Shown here piece by piece: positions 14,516-22,011 of a DNA stretch of 40,837 nucleotides. The stretch is from positions 1 to 40,837 of the forward strand of contig DATFUZ010000008.1 of assembly GCA_035260545.1 (NCBI GenBank). Direction: 5' to 3'. This DNA comes from DATDDB01 sp035260545. Its GTDB lineage: Bacteria; Pseudomonadota; Gammaproteobacteria; Burkholderiales; Gallionellaceae. The position numbers and the translations under genes were made by a program. The notes under the pieces were generated by a model. That model was not told where the DNA came from. It did no database searches and saw only the letters and a list, made by a program, of their open reading frames with translations. The stretch's first letter is position 1, and the number at the start of each line of letters is the position of its first letter.

Positions 14516-16510
14516 TCAGGGATGGACGGGCACAGCCTCGGGCGCGGGCGCGGCTGCCTTGCCTTCGCCGCTGCGCGTGGCGCTGGAATAATGCTGGGCC
14601 AGGCGCAGCACGGCCGGGGTATCCAGCTCCTCCGGCGTGCACGCCAGGCGGCGGCTGCGCAAGGCGAGGCCCGCGCGCTCGCTGCTGCCCAGCACGGCCA
14701 TGATGGGGCTGAACAGCAGAGCCGCGCCCACGGGCAGCAGCCACAGCACGTCCATGGGGCCATCGGGCGCGGCGATGCCGATGGCCGCGAGCGCAACCAG
14801 CACATAAGGACCGAAGCGCAGCAGCGCCTCGGCCCAGCCCGTTTCCACCGCCTCGCGCGGGGGCGAGCGCCATTCCAGCTTGAGGCCGGTGAGCGCGCCC
14901 AGCACGAACAGGCTGTGCGCGACCATGCGCACCGGCGCCAGCGCCGCGCCCCACAGTGCTTCGAGCAGCAGGCCGCGCGCGAGCGCGAGGCGGCCGCCAT
15001 AGCGGGCGGCTTCACGCTCCACGAGGATGAGGACCAGCGCCATCACGCGCGGCGCAAACAGTACCACGGCGGTCAGCGCCCACAGCGCATTTTGCGCGCT
15101 ACTGGCCGCACCGTCCGCGAATGGCGTGTCGCCGCCGCCGGTCAGCAGCAGGGCAAAGCCGGTGAGCAGAAAGGCGGCCCACACCGGCGCGCTGGCATAG
15201 GAAAAAGCGGCCGTGCCCAGCATGGCGCGGTGCACGCCCTTCAGCCCCGGCTGGGTGATCAGTCTGGCATTCATCAGGTTCCCCTGGCACCAGCGGCGGT
15301 CGCGCCGCAGTTCCTCGATCAGGTTGGGCGGCTGCTGCTCGTAGCTGCCCTGCAGTTCGGGCACCAGCCACACTTCGTAGCCCGCGCGGCGGATCAGCGC
15401 GGCTTCCATGAAGTCATGCGACAGTATAGCGCCAGAGAGGCTTCCGGTGCCGGGCAGCGGCGCGAGCGCGCAGTGGCGCATGAAGGGCTCCACGCGGATG
15501 ATGGCGTTGTGGCCCCAGTAGTGCGATTCGCCGAGCTGCCAGTGGCGCATGCCCAGGGTGAACAACCGGCCCACCACGCTGGAGGAGAACTGCTGCATGC
15601 GCGCGTGCAGGGTGTGCAGGCCGAAGGATTGCGGCGCGGTCTGGATGATGCCCGCGCGGGGCTCGCGCTCCATCAGGCGCGCCAGGCTCACCAGCGTCTC
15701 GCCGCTCATCACGCTGTCGGCATCCAGCACCACCATGTAGGCATAGTTGCGGCCCCAGCGGCGGCAGAAGTCGGCCACGTTGCCCGCCTTGCGGTGGGTG
15801 CGGCGCTGACGGCGGCGGTAGTGGATGCCCAGGCGGCCTGCGAACAGCGCGCGCAGCTTGGCGTGGGCCGCGAGTTCGGCGGCGCACAGCGCGTGATCGT
15901 TGCTGTCGGAAAGAATGTAGACGTCGAAGTGCCCGGCCTGCCCGGTGCGCAGCAGCGATTCGCAGGTGGCGCGCAGTCCGGCGAACACCGCGCGCACATC
16001 CTCGTTGCAGATCGGCATGATGATGGCGGTGCGCGCCTGCGGGCGCAGTGCCACCTGATCCAGGCCTTCCAGCGTAAGCGCATGCGGGTCGCCGCGCAAA
16101 TGGGCGAACAGCCCCATGAGCGCGGTGTAGAAGCCGGCCGCGAGCCAGGCCATGAGCAGCGCAAACAGCGTGACGCGCACGGCCTGCCAGCCTGCCGGGA
16201 CATCGCTGTCGAGCGTGCTCGCCAGCCAGGCGGCGCCTGCGGCGGAAACCACGACGGCGGCGAGCAGCAGACGGCGGCGGCGGCGGGCGGCGCGCTCCCA
16301 GGGGCGCGGCGCGGCGGGTGCGGCCGCAGCGCGCTTGCGGAACAAGCCGCCCATACCCGCCCAGAAGCCTGTCCATGGACGGGCAGTCATGTGGCCGCGC
16401 GCCAGGGGCGGCGCAATCGAGCGTGCGGAACGGGTGACAGTGGCCGGCCGCGCGGGGGTGCGAGGCTCGGTACGTACAGGGCTGAGCGTATCCATAGGGG
16501 TAGCGTCCAT
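14516..16510 (-). CDS. opgH: Glucan biosynthesis glucosyltransferase OpgH (MdoH)
   Basis: A 664-residue inner-membrane GT2 glucosyltransferase that makes the beta-1,2-linked backbone of osmoregulated periplasmic glucans from UDP-glucose. Two N-terminal helices (about 80-100, 113-135) are followed by the catalytic domain: IIMPICNED (163-171), ILSDSND (199-205), VVLDADSVMSG (DAD at 263-265), SHDFMEAALIRRAG (364-377) and the RRWCQGN motif (405-411). Then come further membrane helices. It is shorter than the E. coli protein (847 residues), lacking mainly N- and C-terminal extensions. The start is ATG 16510 with AAGG seven bases upstream. It is first in an opgH-opgD operon, the reverse of the E. 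coli opgG-opgH order. Confidence 0.9.
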   Translation of the reverse strand: MDATPMDTLSPVRTEPRTPARPATVTRSARSIAPPLARGHMTARPWTGFWAGMGGLFRKRAAAAPAAPRPWERAARRRRRLLLAAVVVSAAGAAWLASTLDSDVPAGWQAVRVTLFALLMAWLAAGFYTALMGLFAHLRGDPHALTLEGLDQVALRPQARTAIIMPICNEDVRAVFAGLRATCESLLRTGQAGHFDVYILSDSNDHALCAAELAAHAKLRALFAGRLGIHYRRRQRRTHRKAGNVADFCRRWGRNYAYMVVLDADSVMSGETLVSLARLMEREPRAGIIQTAPQSFGLHTLHARMQQFSSSVVGRLFTLGMRHWQLGESHYWGHNAIIRVEPFMRHCALAPLPGTGSLSGAILSHDFMEAALIRRAGYEVWLVPELQGSYEQQPPNLIEELRRDRRWCQGNLMNARLITQPGLKGVHRAMLGTAAFSYASAPVWAAFLLTGFALLLTGGGDTPFADGAASSAQNALWALTAVVLFAPRVMALVLILVEREAARYGGRLALARGLLLEALWGAALAPVRMVAHSLFVLGALTGLKLEWRSPPREAVETGWAEALLRFGPYVLVALAAIGIAAPDGPMDVLWLLPVGAALLFSPIMAVLGSSERAGLALRSRRLACTPEELDTPAVLRLAQHYSSATRSGEGKAAAPAPEAVPVHP

Positions 16511-16690
16511 CGTTGCCTTGAGGTTGTGACGATCGAGGGGCAGGCCCGGGTCGAATACGGGCCTGCCGGCGAATTGCGTGGCATCCAGTACGCAAGTTTC
16601 GTGCCCGATAAATAAACTAACAATAGATCAATTGGCTACCACAAATCGCGGCGGGGAGCGGCGAATCACCGGGGCACTCGCAGGGGAATC

Positions 16691-16730
16691 GGCGGCAAAA
16701 CTGTCGCCATCTGGCGACAGTTTTGCCGCC
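16691..16730. promoter_or_regulatory. 40-bp perfect palindrome between opgH and 16944
   Basis: Arms GGCGGCAAAACTGTCGCCA and TGGCGACAGTTTTGCCGCC are exact inverted copies around a two-base centre. The inner 20 bases, CTGTCGCCATCTGGCGACAG, recur in related form 66 bases away. The position between two divergent genes and the second copy favour a regulator-binding site; a bidirectional hairpin terminator is less likely because both genes read away from it. The surrounding gap 16511-16943 shows no gene. Confidence 0.5.
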
Positions 16731-16766
16731 CGGATAAATAAGTGTTTGATTATGAACCGCCGCACG

Positions 16767-16786
16767 CTGTCGCCGCATGGCGACAG
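16767..16786. promoter_or_regulatory. Second copy of the CTGTCGCC-N4-GGCGACAG site
   Basis: CTGTCGCCGCATGGCGACAG is a perfect inverted repeat with a four-base centre. It shares both half sites with the core of the palindrome at 16701-16720. The centre-to-centre distance is 66 bases, close to a whole number of helical turns, as expected for cooperative operator pairs. Confidence 0.45.
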
Positions 16787-16907
16787 GCGCGACGGGACGA
16801 GTACGCACCGGCTTCCCGGCGCCGATCAAGCGGGTTCGGCCTTGCGCCGGAAGGCGCTCCGGTCCGCCCGCAGCACGGGGGCCGGGCGCTTCCCCTGCCC
16901 GCGGGCC

Positions 16908-16919
16908 CACTATATAGTG
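16908..16919 (+). promoter_or_regulatory. AT-rich palindromic box, candidate -10 region
   Basis: CACTATATAGTG is a perfect 12-bp palindrome in a GC-rich gap, 25 bases upstream of the ATG at 16944. TATATAG could serve as a -10 element. No clear -35 box is seen, so an activator-dependent promoter or an operator is also possible. Confidence 0.35.
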
Positions 16920-16943
16920 TGCGCTGTCGATAAAGGGGCACTC

Positions 16944-17504
16944 ATGGGCACGCAATCCGTTTCCGCCGCGCGGCGCATCACCGGCTGGCTGTTTTCCTTC
17001 TTCATCTTTGCCGGCGTGCTGCTGCTGAGCGGCAAGCAGGGCGCGGTCTTCGCCGACGCCAGGCTGTCGGTCCTGGTGCTGGGCGGCATCGCGGTGGCGG
17101 GCGAGCTGCTGGCGCGCCTGGGAAGCTACCAGAATGCGCGGGTTCTGGCGCGGGGCGAGGAGATGCGCGCGCTGATCGCGCCGTTCTATTCCACGCTGCG
17201 GCGCACGGTGCAGGCACAGGCGCAGGACGGCGCGGAAGCGCCCGCGGTCCAGATCCCGGCATTCGAGTTCGACGCCGCCACCGCCTCCATCGTGCAGGAC
17301 GAGGAACTCAGCTACCAGGACGAAGGGGGCCGCTTCGTGTACGAGATCAGGCGCTATGCGCGCAGTCCGGAAGGCGAGTATTTCTGGATGATCCTGGAAG
17401 CGGTAAACGGCACGCCGCAACTGACTTACATCAAGCACGTGGAGCAGCACATTGCGCGCTATGCGCTGGGCAGCCGCTACGTCGCGCCGCCGCGCATGGC
17501 CTGA
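16944..17504 (+). CDS. Inner-membrane protein of unknown function
   Basis: A 186-residue protein starting MGTQSVSAARRITGWLFSFF, with AAAGGGG before the ATG. Two membrane helices (about 13-29 and 39-57) form a hairpin, followed by a soluble cytoplasmic or periplasmic domain rich in aromatic and charged residues (DEELSYQDEGGRFVYEIRRY, then EYFWMILEAVNGTPQLTYI). It is divergent from opgH and shares its palindrome-containing upstream region. A lipoprotein gene follows 48 bases downstream. The family is not recognised. Confidence 0.55.
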   Translation: MGTQSVSAARRITGWLFSFFIFAGVLLLSGKQGAVFADARLSVLVLGGIAVAGELLARLGSYQNARVLARGEEMRALIAPFYSTLRRTVQAQAQDGAEAPAVQIPAFEFDAATASIVQDEELSYQDEGGRFVYEIRRYARSPEGEYFWMILEAVNGTPQLTYIKHVEQHIARYALGSRYVAPPRMA

Positions 17505-17552
17505 ACCGGAGGCGCCCGCGGCGCGGCGAACAGCGTTTCAAAGGGAGTGAGC

Positions 17553-18284
17553 ATGAAGCCGAACAGGATGATCGCATGGCTGCTGATGCCGGTGCTGCTG
17601 GCCGGGTGCGCCACGCCCAAGCGGACGGCCTTCCAGGCCGCCCCGGGTTATAACGGCGAGACGCCGGCCGCAAAGAGGATAGGCGTCATCGTGGATGCGC
17701 ATGTGACCTATACCAAGGCGCTGCTTCCCCCTACGCCTGCCGACCGCGCGGAGGCCACCGCGCTGCAGACGCGCGGCATTGAAAACGTGCAGGCCGGGAT
17801 CAACCGCGCGCTGGCGGCCAGGGGCTACACGGTGGTCATGCTGCCGCTGGACGACGATGCGCGCGCGGTGCTGAAGGAATACTACGCCGTGCGCGGCGAC
17901 AGCCTCGTGCGCCCCTTCCTCGACGCCGGGGGCAAGATAGGAAGAGTGGCGGCGCTGCCCGCCGCGGCCGCGCTGGCCGCCAAGGCGGGGGTGGACGGCA
18001 TTGTGATCGTGAACGGGCGCGATGCCAAGGCGACCACCGGGGCGGTCGTCGTGTTTGCGGTGGTGATGGCGCTCGCCGTGGTGGCGACAGCCGCGGCGAT
18101 TTCCGGCGGCAGCCCGGCTCCCGTGCTGCCCGGCCCGGCGCCCTACGACGCGGACTTTGCCTTCATCGGCCGCGCAGGCAAGATAGAGTTCTACGAGCGC
18201 GCCAACATGGCCGTCCTCAACCGCAATAGCGTGCAGCGAGCGAACACCCGATTCTCCTACGACCTCGCCGCTCCGCCGCACTGA
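17553..18284 (+). CDS. Lipoprotein of unknown function
   Basis: A 243-residue predicted lipoprotein. The start is ATG 17553, with AAGGGAG at good spacing, and the lipobox is LLAGC (Cys19). The region 40-150 has an alpha/beta pattern, including KRIGVIVDAHVTYTK and GYTVVMLPLDDDARAVLKEY. A hydrophobic, alanine/valine-rich segment (VVVFAVVMALAVVATAAAIS) lies near 165-185, unusual inside a lipoprotein, and precedes a C-terminal domain. It is probably anchored at the outer or inner membrane facing the periplasm. The family is not named; it may be co-transcribed with the membrane protein upstream. Confidence 0.6.
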   Translation: MKPNRMIAWLLMPVLLAGCATPKRTAFQAAPGYNGETPAAKRIGVIVDAHVTYTKALLPPTPADRAEATALQTRGIENVQAGINRALAARGYTVVMLPLDDDARAVLKEYYAVRGDSLVRPFLDAGGKIGRVAALPAAAALAAKAGVDGIVIVNGRDAKATTGAVVVFAVVMALAVVATAAAISGGSPAPVLPGPAPYDADFAFIGRAGKIEFYERANMAVLNRNSVQRANTRFSYDLAAPPH

Positions 18285-18373
18285 GCGCAGGACTGCGCGG
18301 GCCATTCCTGCGCCGCTTCCATTGCGCGGGCGCTGTGATAACATCATTTCCCGTGCATTCAAACACCTATGCG

Positions 18374-18901
18374 ATGCGCATATTTCCCGAACTCCCGTCA
18401 TTGCCTGTCCCGCCGCGGCGCAAACCCGGCGTGCATGCCGCGTTCATGCCCCAGGTTTCCCGCGCCTTTTCCTGGGCGGCGCTGGCGACGGCGCTCGCCG
18501 GATGCGACGGCAACGGCAGCGTGACGCACAGCGCACACCTGGATGCAAAGCCGGACATGCTGTGCATGCAGCAGACGCTGCGCAAGGTACCCGGCGTCAG
18601 CGAAGTGCACTATGTGCACGAGGAAGCCGCGAACAAACAGCCCTACGACGAGTTCGACTACCAGGCCGATGACCAGCACATCATGCTGATGGTGCAGCCC
18701 GATCACACCTACAAGCAGGTGTTCCTGCGCATCGGCCCGCTGCGCGCCGACCCGCAGACCGCGCAGGTGCGGCGCGTGATGGCGGAGGTGGATAGCGCGG
18801 TGGCGAAGAGCTGCCATCTCCCGCAGCTCGCCCACGAGGTGCGCGAAACCTGCGGCGATGCCGCCTATCCCGACGGGGTGTGCCCGCCGCTCGTGCCCTG
18901 A
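18374..18901 (+). CDS. Putative lipoprotein
   Basis: The frame has a lipoprotein signal AALATALAGCDG. From ATG 18374 the protein has 175 residues with the lipobox cysteine at 44; from ATG 18446 the cysteine is at position 20, a more usual length, so the later start may be correct. Neither start has a strong ribosome site. The mature part contains MLCMQQTLRKVPGVSEVHYV and QPDHTYKQVFLRIG, and ends with two further cysteines (RETCGDAAYPDGVCPP). It lies 31 bases upstream of the GST gene, likely in the same transcript. Function unknown. Confidence 0.55.
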   Translation: MRIFPELPSLPVPPRRKPGVHAAFMPQVSRAFSWAALATALAGCDGNGSVTHSAHLDAKPDMLCMQQTLRKVPGVSEVHYVHEEAANKQPYDEFDYQADDQHIMLMVQPDHTYKQVFLRIGPLRADPQTAQVRRVMAEVDSAVAKSCHLPQLAHEVRETCGDAAYPDGVCPPLVP

Positions 18902-18932
18902 CCCGGCACACCATCAACAACGAGGAACAGGC

Positions 18933-19631
18933 ATGAGACTGGAACTTTATATCGGCAACAAGAACTATTCCTCATGGTCGCTGCGCGCGTGGCTGCTGCT
19001 GCGCCACCTGGGCCTGAACTTCACCGAGCACATGGTCTCGGTGGCGGCGCGCGACTACAACCCCGCGCTCAAGCACATCGCGGGCAATGCGCGCGTGCCC
19101 TGCCTGCACGAAGACGGCTTCCAGATCTGGGAAAGCCTGGCCATCGCCGAACACCTGGCCGAACGCCATCCCGAGCTGTGGCCGGCGGATGAGCGTGCCC
19201 GCACCCGGGCGCGCTGCGTTTCCGCCGAGATGCACTCGGGCTTCGCCCACCTGCGCCGCGCGATGCCATTCAACCTGAAATACCGGCTCAAGGGCAAGCC
19301 CGCTGCGCCAGAGGTGCAGCGCGAGATCGACCGTGTGGTGGAGATATGGACCGAGGCGCGCACCCAGTTCGCCCGCGACGATGGGCCCTACCTGTTTGGC
19401 CGCTTCAGCGCGGCCGATGCCATGTTCGCCCCCATCGCGTGCCGCTTTCACACCTATAACGTCAATCTCACGCCCGTTGCCCAAGCGTGGTGCAATGCCC
19501 TGCTCGCCCATCCGGCGATGAAGGAATGGTATGCCGCCGCCAGCCGCGAGACCGAGACCGTGCCCAAGATGGACGCCGTGGCTGAGGAGTATGGCGGCGC
19601 GCGTGAAGACGACGACCAGGGATGGGCATGA
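18933..19631 (+). CDS. Glutathione S-transferase
   Basis: A 232-residue GST with an N-terminal thioredoxin-like domain: LYIGNKNYSSWSLRAWLLLR (the Ser-Ser-Trp-Ser stretch provides the likely catalytic serine), NARVPCLHEDGF (cis-proline loop) and IWESLAIAEHLAER (glutathione-binding E-S). The helical C-terminal domain contains GRFSAADAMFAPIACRF, the typical N-capping/helix 6 motif. The start has GAGGA nearby. Its TGA stop overlaps the next ATG (ATGA at 19628), so the two are translationally coupled. The fold is certain; the substrate class (zeta- or theta-like) is not. Confidence 0.85.
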   Translation: MRLELYIGNKNYSSWSLRAWLLLRHLGLNFTEHMVSVAARDYNPALKHIAGNARVPCLHEDGFQIWESLAIAEHLAERHPELWPADERARTRARCVSAEMHSGFAHLRRAMPFNLKYRLKGKPAAPEVQREIDRVVEIWTEARTQFARDDGPYLFGRFSAADAMFAPIACRFHTYNVNLTPVAQAWCNALLAHPAMKEWYAAASRETETVPKMDAVAEEYGGAREDDDQGWA

Positions 19632-19999
19632 CACCCCCGCTCTACATCACGCGCAAAACCCGCCGCTCCGACCCGGCGGGCCCGGCCATCACCCTGCGCG
19701 AATGGCTGGCCTACCTCGACGCCGATCCCGAGATGCATCCCGTCGGCTTCGCCGAGGTGGAGACGCCGGACGGCAGCCGCTATCCCGTGAGCACCGGGCT
19801 GGCCGTCTGGCTGGGTTATTCCCAGCACCGGCATGGCGACCTCGCATGGTTCGACCTCGTCAACGGCCACATCACGGTCAGCACGCCGAATCCCGAGATC
19901 ATCCGCAAGATGCAGCGCATCGCGGGCGCGCTCGAAGCCCGCGTCGAGGGCGAGCACGGCGAACGCTACGATGCCGATGGCCGCGAAGTAGCTGCCTGA
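19628..19999 (+). CDS. Unknown protein, paralogue of 7794-8228
   Basis: A 123-residue protein (MTPPLYITRKTRRSDPAGPA). It shares I-T-R-K, A-I-T-L-R-E-W-x-x-Y-x-x-A-D-P-E-M and the W-F-D-L-x-x-G-H-I-T-V middle with the protein at 7794-8228, but lacks that protein's proline-rich C-terminal tail. ATG 19628 overlaps the GST stop and has an AGGGA site; another in-frame ATG lies six bases upstream. Coupling to a GST is context only. The role is unknown. Confidence 0.6.
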   Translation: MTPPLYITRKTRRSDPAGPAITLREWLAYLDADPEMHPVGFAEVETPDGSRYPVSTGLAVWLGYSQHRHGDLAWFDLVNGHITVSTPNPEIIRKMQRIAGALEARVEGEHGERYDADGREVAA

Positions 20000-20091
20000 C
20001 ATCTGCGGTAAAATCCCGGTACGGGGCTGCGAGCCGCTGCACGGCACCGGCACACCATGCACCACCACCATCGAATCAGGAGAGCAAGAAC

Positions 20092-20550
20092 ATGACACGC
20101 ATAATGGCCGCGCTCGCCGCGGCGCTGCTGTGCGCGGGCGCTGTGCACGCGGATGCGCCCGGCCCCTATGTGCCCGGCGTGGGCGAGATCATGGGCGCGA
20201 CGCAGATGCGCCACACCAAGCTGTGGTATGCCGGCCAGGGGAATAACTGGGCGCTGGCGCGCTACGAGTTGGGCGAAATCAAGGAGGGGCTGGGCGATGT
20301 CATTGCCTATCACCCGGTGTTCAAGGGCGCGCCGGTGGCCGCCCTGTACGACCGCTATACCGGGCGGCCTTTCCGCGACCTGGAACATGCCATAGACAAA
20401 CACGACAGCCGTGCCTTCGTGCGCGCCTACGACAGCCTCACCGCCGCCTGCGACGATTGCCATCGGGCCGCGGACCAGGGCCAGATCGTGATCCGGCGTC
20501 CCGTCGCCAATCCCTATACCGACCAGGACTTTGCACCCGGCAAACAATAA
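20092..20550 (+). CDS. Periplasmic CxxCH protein, cytochrome c'-like
   Basis: A 152-residue secreted protein with a signal peptide (cleavage after VHA, about residue 20) and a good AGGAG site. It has a helical body and a single haem-binding motif CDDCH (Cys120, Cys123, His124) near the C-terminus, the placement typical of class II (c'-type) cytochromes. MGATQMRHTKLWYAGQGNNW, with an early Met and aromatic residues, is compatible with that fold. It is shorter at the end than classical cytochrome c', and haem attachment is inferred from the motif. The last codons overlap a 20-bp tandem duplication. Confidence 0.6.
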   Translation: MTRIMAALAAALLCAGAVHADAPGPYVPGVGEIMGATQMRHTKLWYAGQGNNWALARYELGEIKEGLGDVIAYHPVFKGAPVAALYDRYTGRPFRDLEHAIDKHDSRAFVRAYDSLTAACDDCHRAADQGQIVIRRPVANPYTDQDFAPGKQ

Positions 20551-20572
20551 GGGCACCCGGCAGACAATAGGG
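20533..20572 (+). repeat. 20-bp tandem duplication across a stop codon
   Basis: GCACCCGGCAAACAATAAGG at 20533-20552 is repeated at 20553-20572 with two changes. It spans the stop codon of the CxxCH protein gene. The second copy is non-coding and lies in the short gap to the convergent SUMF1 gene. Confidence 0.8.
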
Positions 20573-20586
20573 GCGGCCGCCGAGCG

Positions 20587-21549
20587 TCAAGGCAGGTCGC
20601 GCGCCACGCGCAAGCCCAGGTCGCTGCTGCGCTTGGCCGCGCCGGCGTAGATGCGGTAGGAAGCGGCGGCGAGCAGCGGATAATCCTGCCAGGAACCGCC
20701 GCGGATGACGCGCTTCGCGCCACCGCCCTGCCACGCGCTGCCGTCCGCTGGCGCGCCGGCATAGCCGGGATGCCAGGTGTCGGCCACCCATTCCCACACG
20801 TTGCCGCTCATGTCGTACAGCCCGAGCGCGTTGGGCTGCTTCATGCCTACCGGGTGCGTGGCGCGCCCGCTGTTGCCGCCCGCCTCCCCAAGCGCGCCAT
20901 ACCAGGCGACGTGATCCGCTTCGTTGCCGCCGCAATACTCGTCCGCGCCGCCGGCACGGCAGGCGTATTCCCACTCCGCTTCGCTGGGCAGGCGGTAATG
21001 CTTGCCGGTCTTGCGGCTGAGCTTGTCGATGAAAGCCTGCGCGTCGCTCCAGCTCACCTGTTCCACGGGAAGACGCGCCCCGTGAAAATGCGCGGGATCG
21101 CTGCCCATCACCGCCTGCCATTCGGCTTGGGTCACCTCGTACTTTCCAAGCGCAAAGGCATGCGCAAGGGTCACCCGATGGGTGTCCGGGGGCTCGCCCA
21201 TGTCGAAGCGGCCCGGCGGCACCACCACCATCTCGGGACACGTGGCGCAATCGCGGAAGGTCCGGCCCGGCCGCATCGAGTGCGGCTTGAGCGCGGGCAG
21301 AGCCGTGCGCGCGGCAGCCGGGCCGGCTGCACCCGCCGCGGCGCTTGCAGGTGCGCCGCCCGTTTCGGGCAGCGCCGCGCGCATGCCCTCGGGCGCGGCG
21401 GGGCGCGTATTCACGCGCACGCCGAACAGCAGCAGCCCGGAAAGCCATGCGCCCGCGACCATAACCAGCAGCAGCAGCGCGCCCAGCAGTGCGCGGCGCC
21501 GGTCCGCCGCCGGGATGGGGCCCTGGGGTGGCTTCATGTCGTCGTTCAT
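20587..21549 (-). CDS. Membrane-anchored SUMF1 (FGE-like) domain protein
   Basis: A 320-residue protein with an N-terminal membrane helix (about 19-43), an alanine/proline-rich linker and a SUMF1 (formylglycine-generating-enzyme-like) domain from about residue 97. Characteristic segments are FRDCATCPEMVVVPPGRFDM, KYEVTQAEWQAVMG, LPVEQVSWSDAQAF, YRLPSEAEWEYACRAG, GLYDMSGNVWEWVADTWHPG and RVIRGGSWQDYP. The two active-site cysteines of true formylglycine-generating enzymes are missing from the final ASYRIYAGAAKRSSDLGLR segment, so it is not expected to activate sulfatases. Related domains act as binding or regulatory modules. It is convergent with the CxxCH gene. Confidence 0.8.
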   Translation of the reverse strand: MNDDMKPPQGPIPAADRRRALLGALLLLVMVAGAWLSGLLLFGVRVNTRPAAPEGMRAALPETGGAPASAAAGAAGPAAARTALPALKPHSMRPGRTFRDCATCPEMVVVPPGRFDMGEPPDTHRVTLAHAFALGKYEVTQAEWQAVMGSDPAHFHGARLPVEQVSWSDAQAFIDKLSRKTGKHYRLPSEAEWEYACRAGGADEYCGGNEADHVAWYGALGEAGGNSGRATHPVGMKQPNALGLYDMSGNVWEWVADTWHPGYAGAPADGSAWQGGGAKRVIRGGSWQDYPLLAAASYRIYAGAAKRSSDLGLRVARDLP

Positions 21550-21718
21550 CGCGTGTCTCTGTCCTTCATCACGTGCCCCGCCGTTGCCGTCACCTATCCG
21601 TGCCGTCCACGGTGGGCGCGCCGCCGCACGTCTCCAGATTCGGATGCGGCGCGGAAAACGTTACCGCGCCGCCCCGGCAGGGTATGATACAGCCGCTCAT
21701 ACCGACATTGGCCACGTC

Positions 21719-21952
21719 ATGGACTTCATCCCCGTCGTCACACCCCGCTCGGAATCCGAACTCGCCGTCATGGTGAGCCTGCTGGAGGCGCACGGCATTC
21801 CATATTTCGTGCAGAACCGCGGCTTCGGCGGCCTCTATCCCGGCATCGGACTTTCCCTGCTCAACGACCGGCCCATCATGGTGCCCGAGGATTATGCAAG
21901 ACAGGCACGCGAGCTGCTGGCCGTGTTCGACGCGGCGCCGCCGCAAACTTGA
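21719..21952 (+). CDS. DUF2007-family small protein
   Basis: A 77-residue protein (MDFIPVVTPRSESELAVMVS). The pattern, S-E-x-E-L-A-x-x-x-S-L-L-E-A-H-G-I-P-Y-F-V, a glycine-rich turn, then I-M-V-P-E-D-Y-A-x-x-A-R-E-L-L, matches the DUF2007 fold, often called putative signal-transducing protein. A TATGAT box at 21682-21687 is a possible -10. It is probably cytoplasmic. The next gene begins 59 bases later. Confidence 0.7.
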   Translation: MDFIPVVTPRSESELAVMVSLLEAHGIPYFVQNRGFGGLYPGIGLSLLNDRPIMVPEDYARQARELLAVFDAAPPQT

Positions 21953-22011
21953 CGCAGCGGGTCGCGCTGCTACACTGCAATGCGAATCGAACGGATGAAA
22001 GGATCACGCGC

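Noticed and set aside
16701..16786. CRP/FNR/CooA-type binding sites
   Set aside because: TGTCG and CGACA half sites are separated by eight bases rather than the six required for CRP-family dimers, so this assignment was not made.
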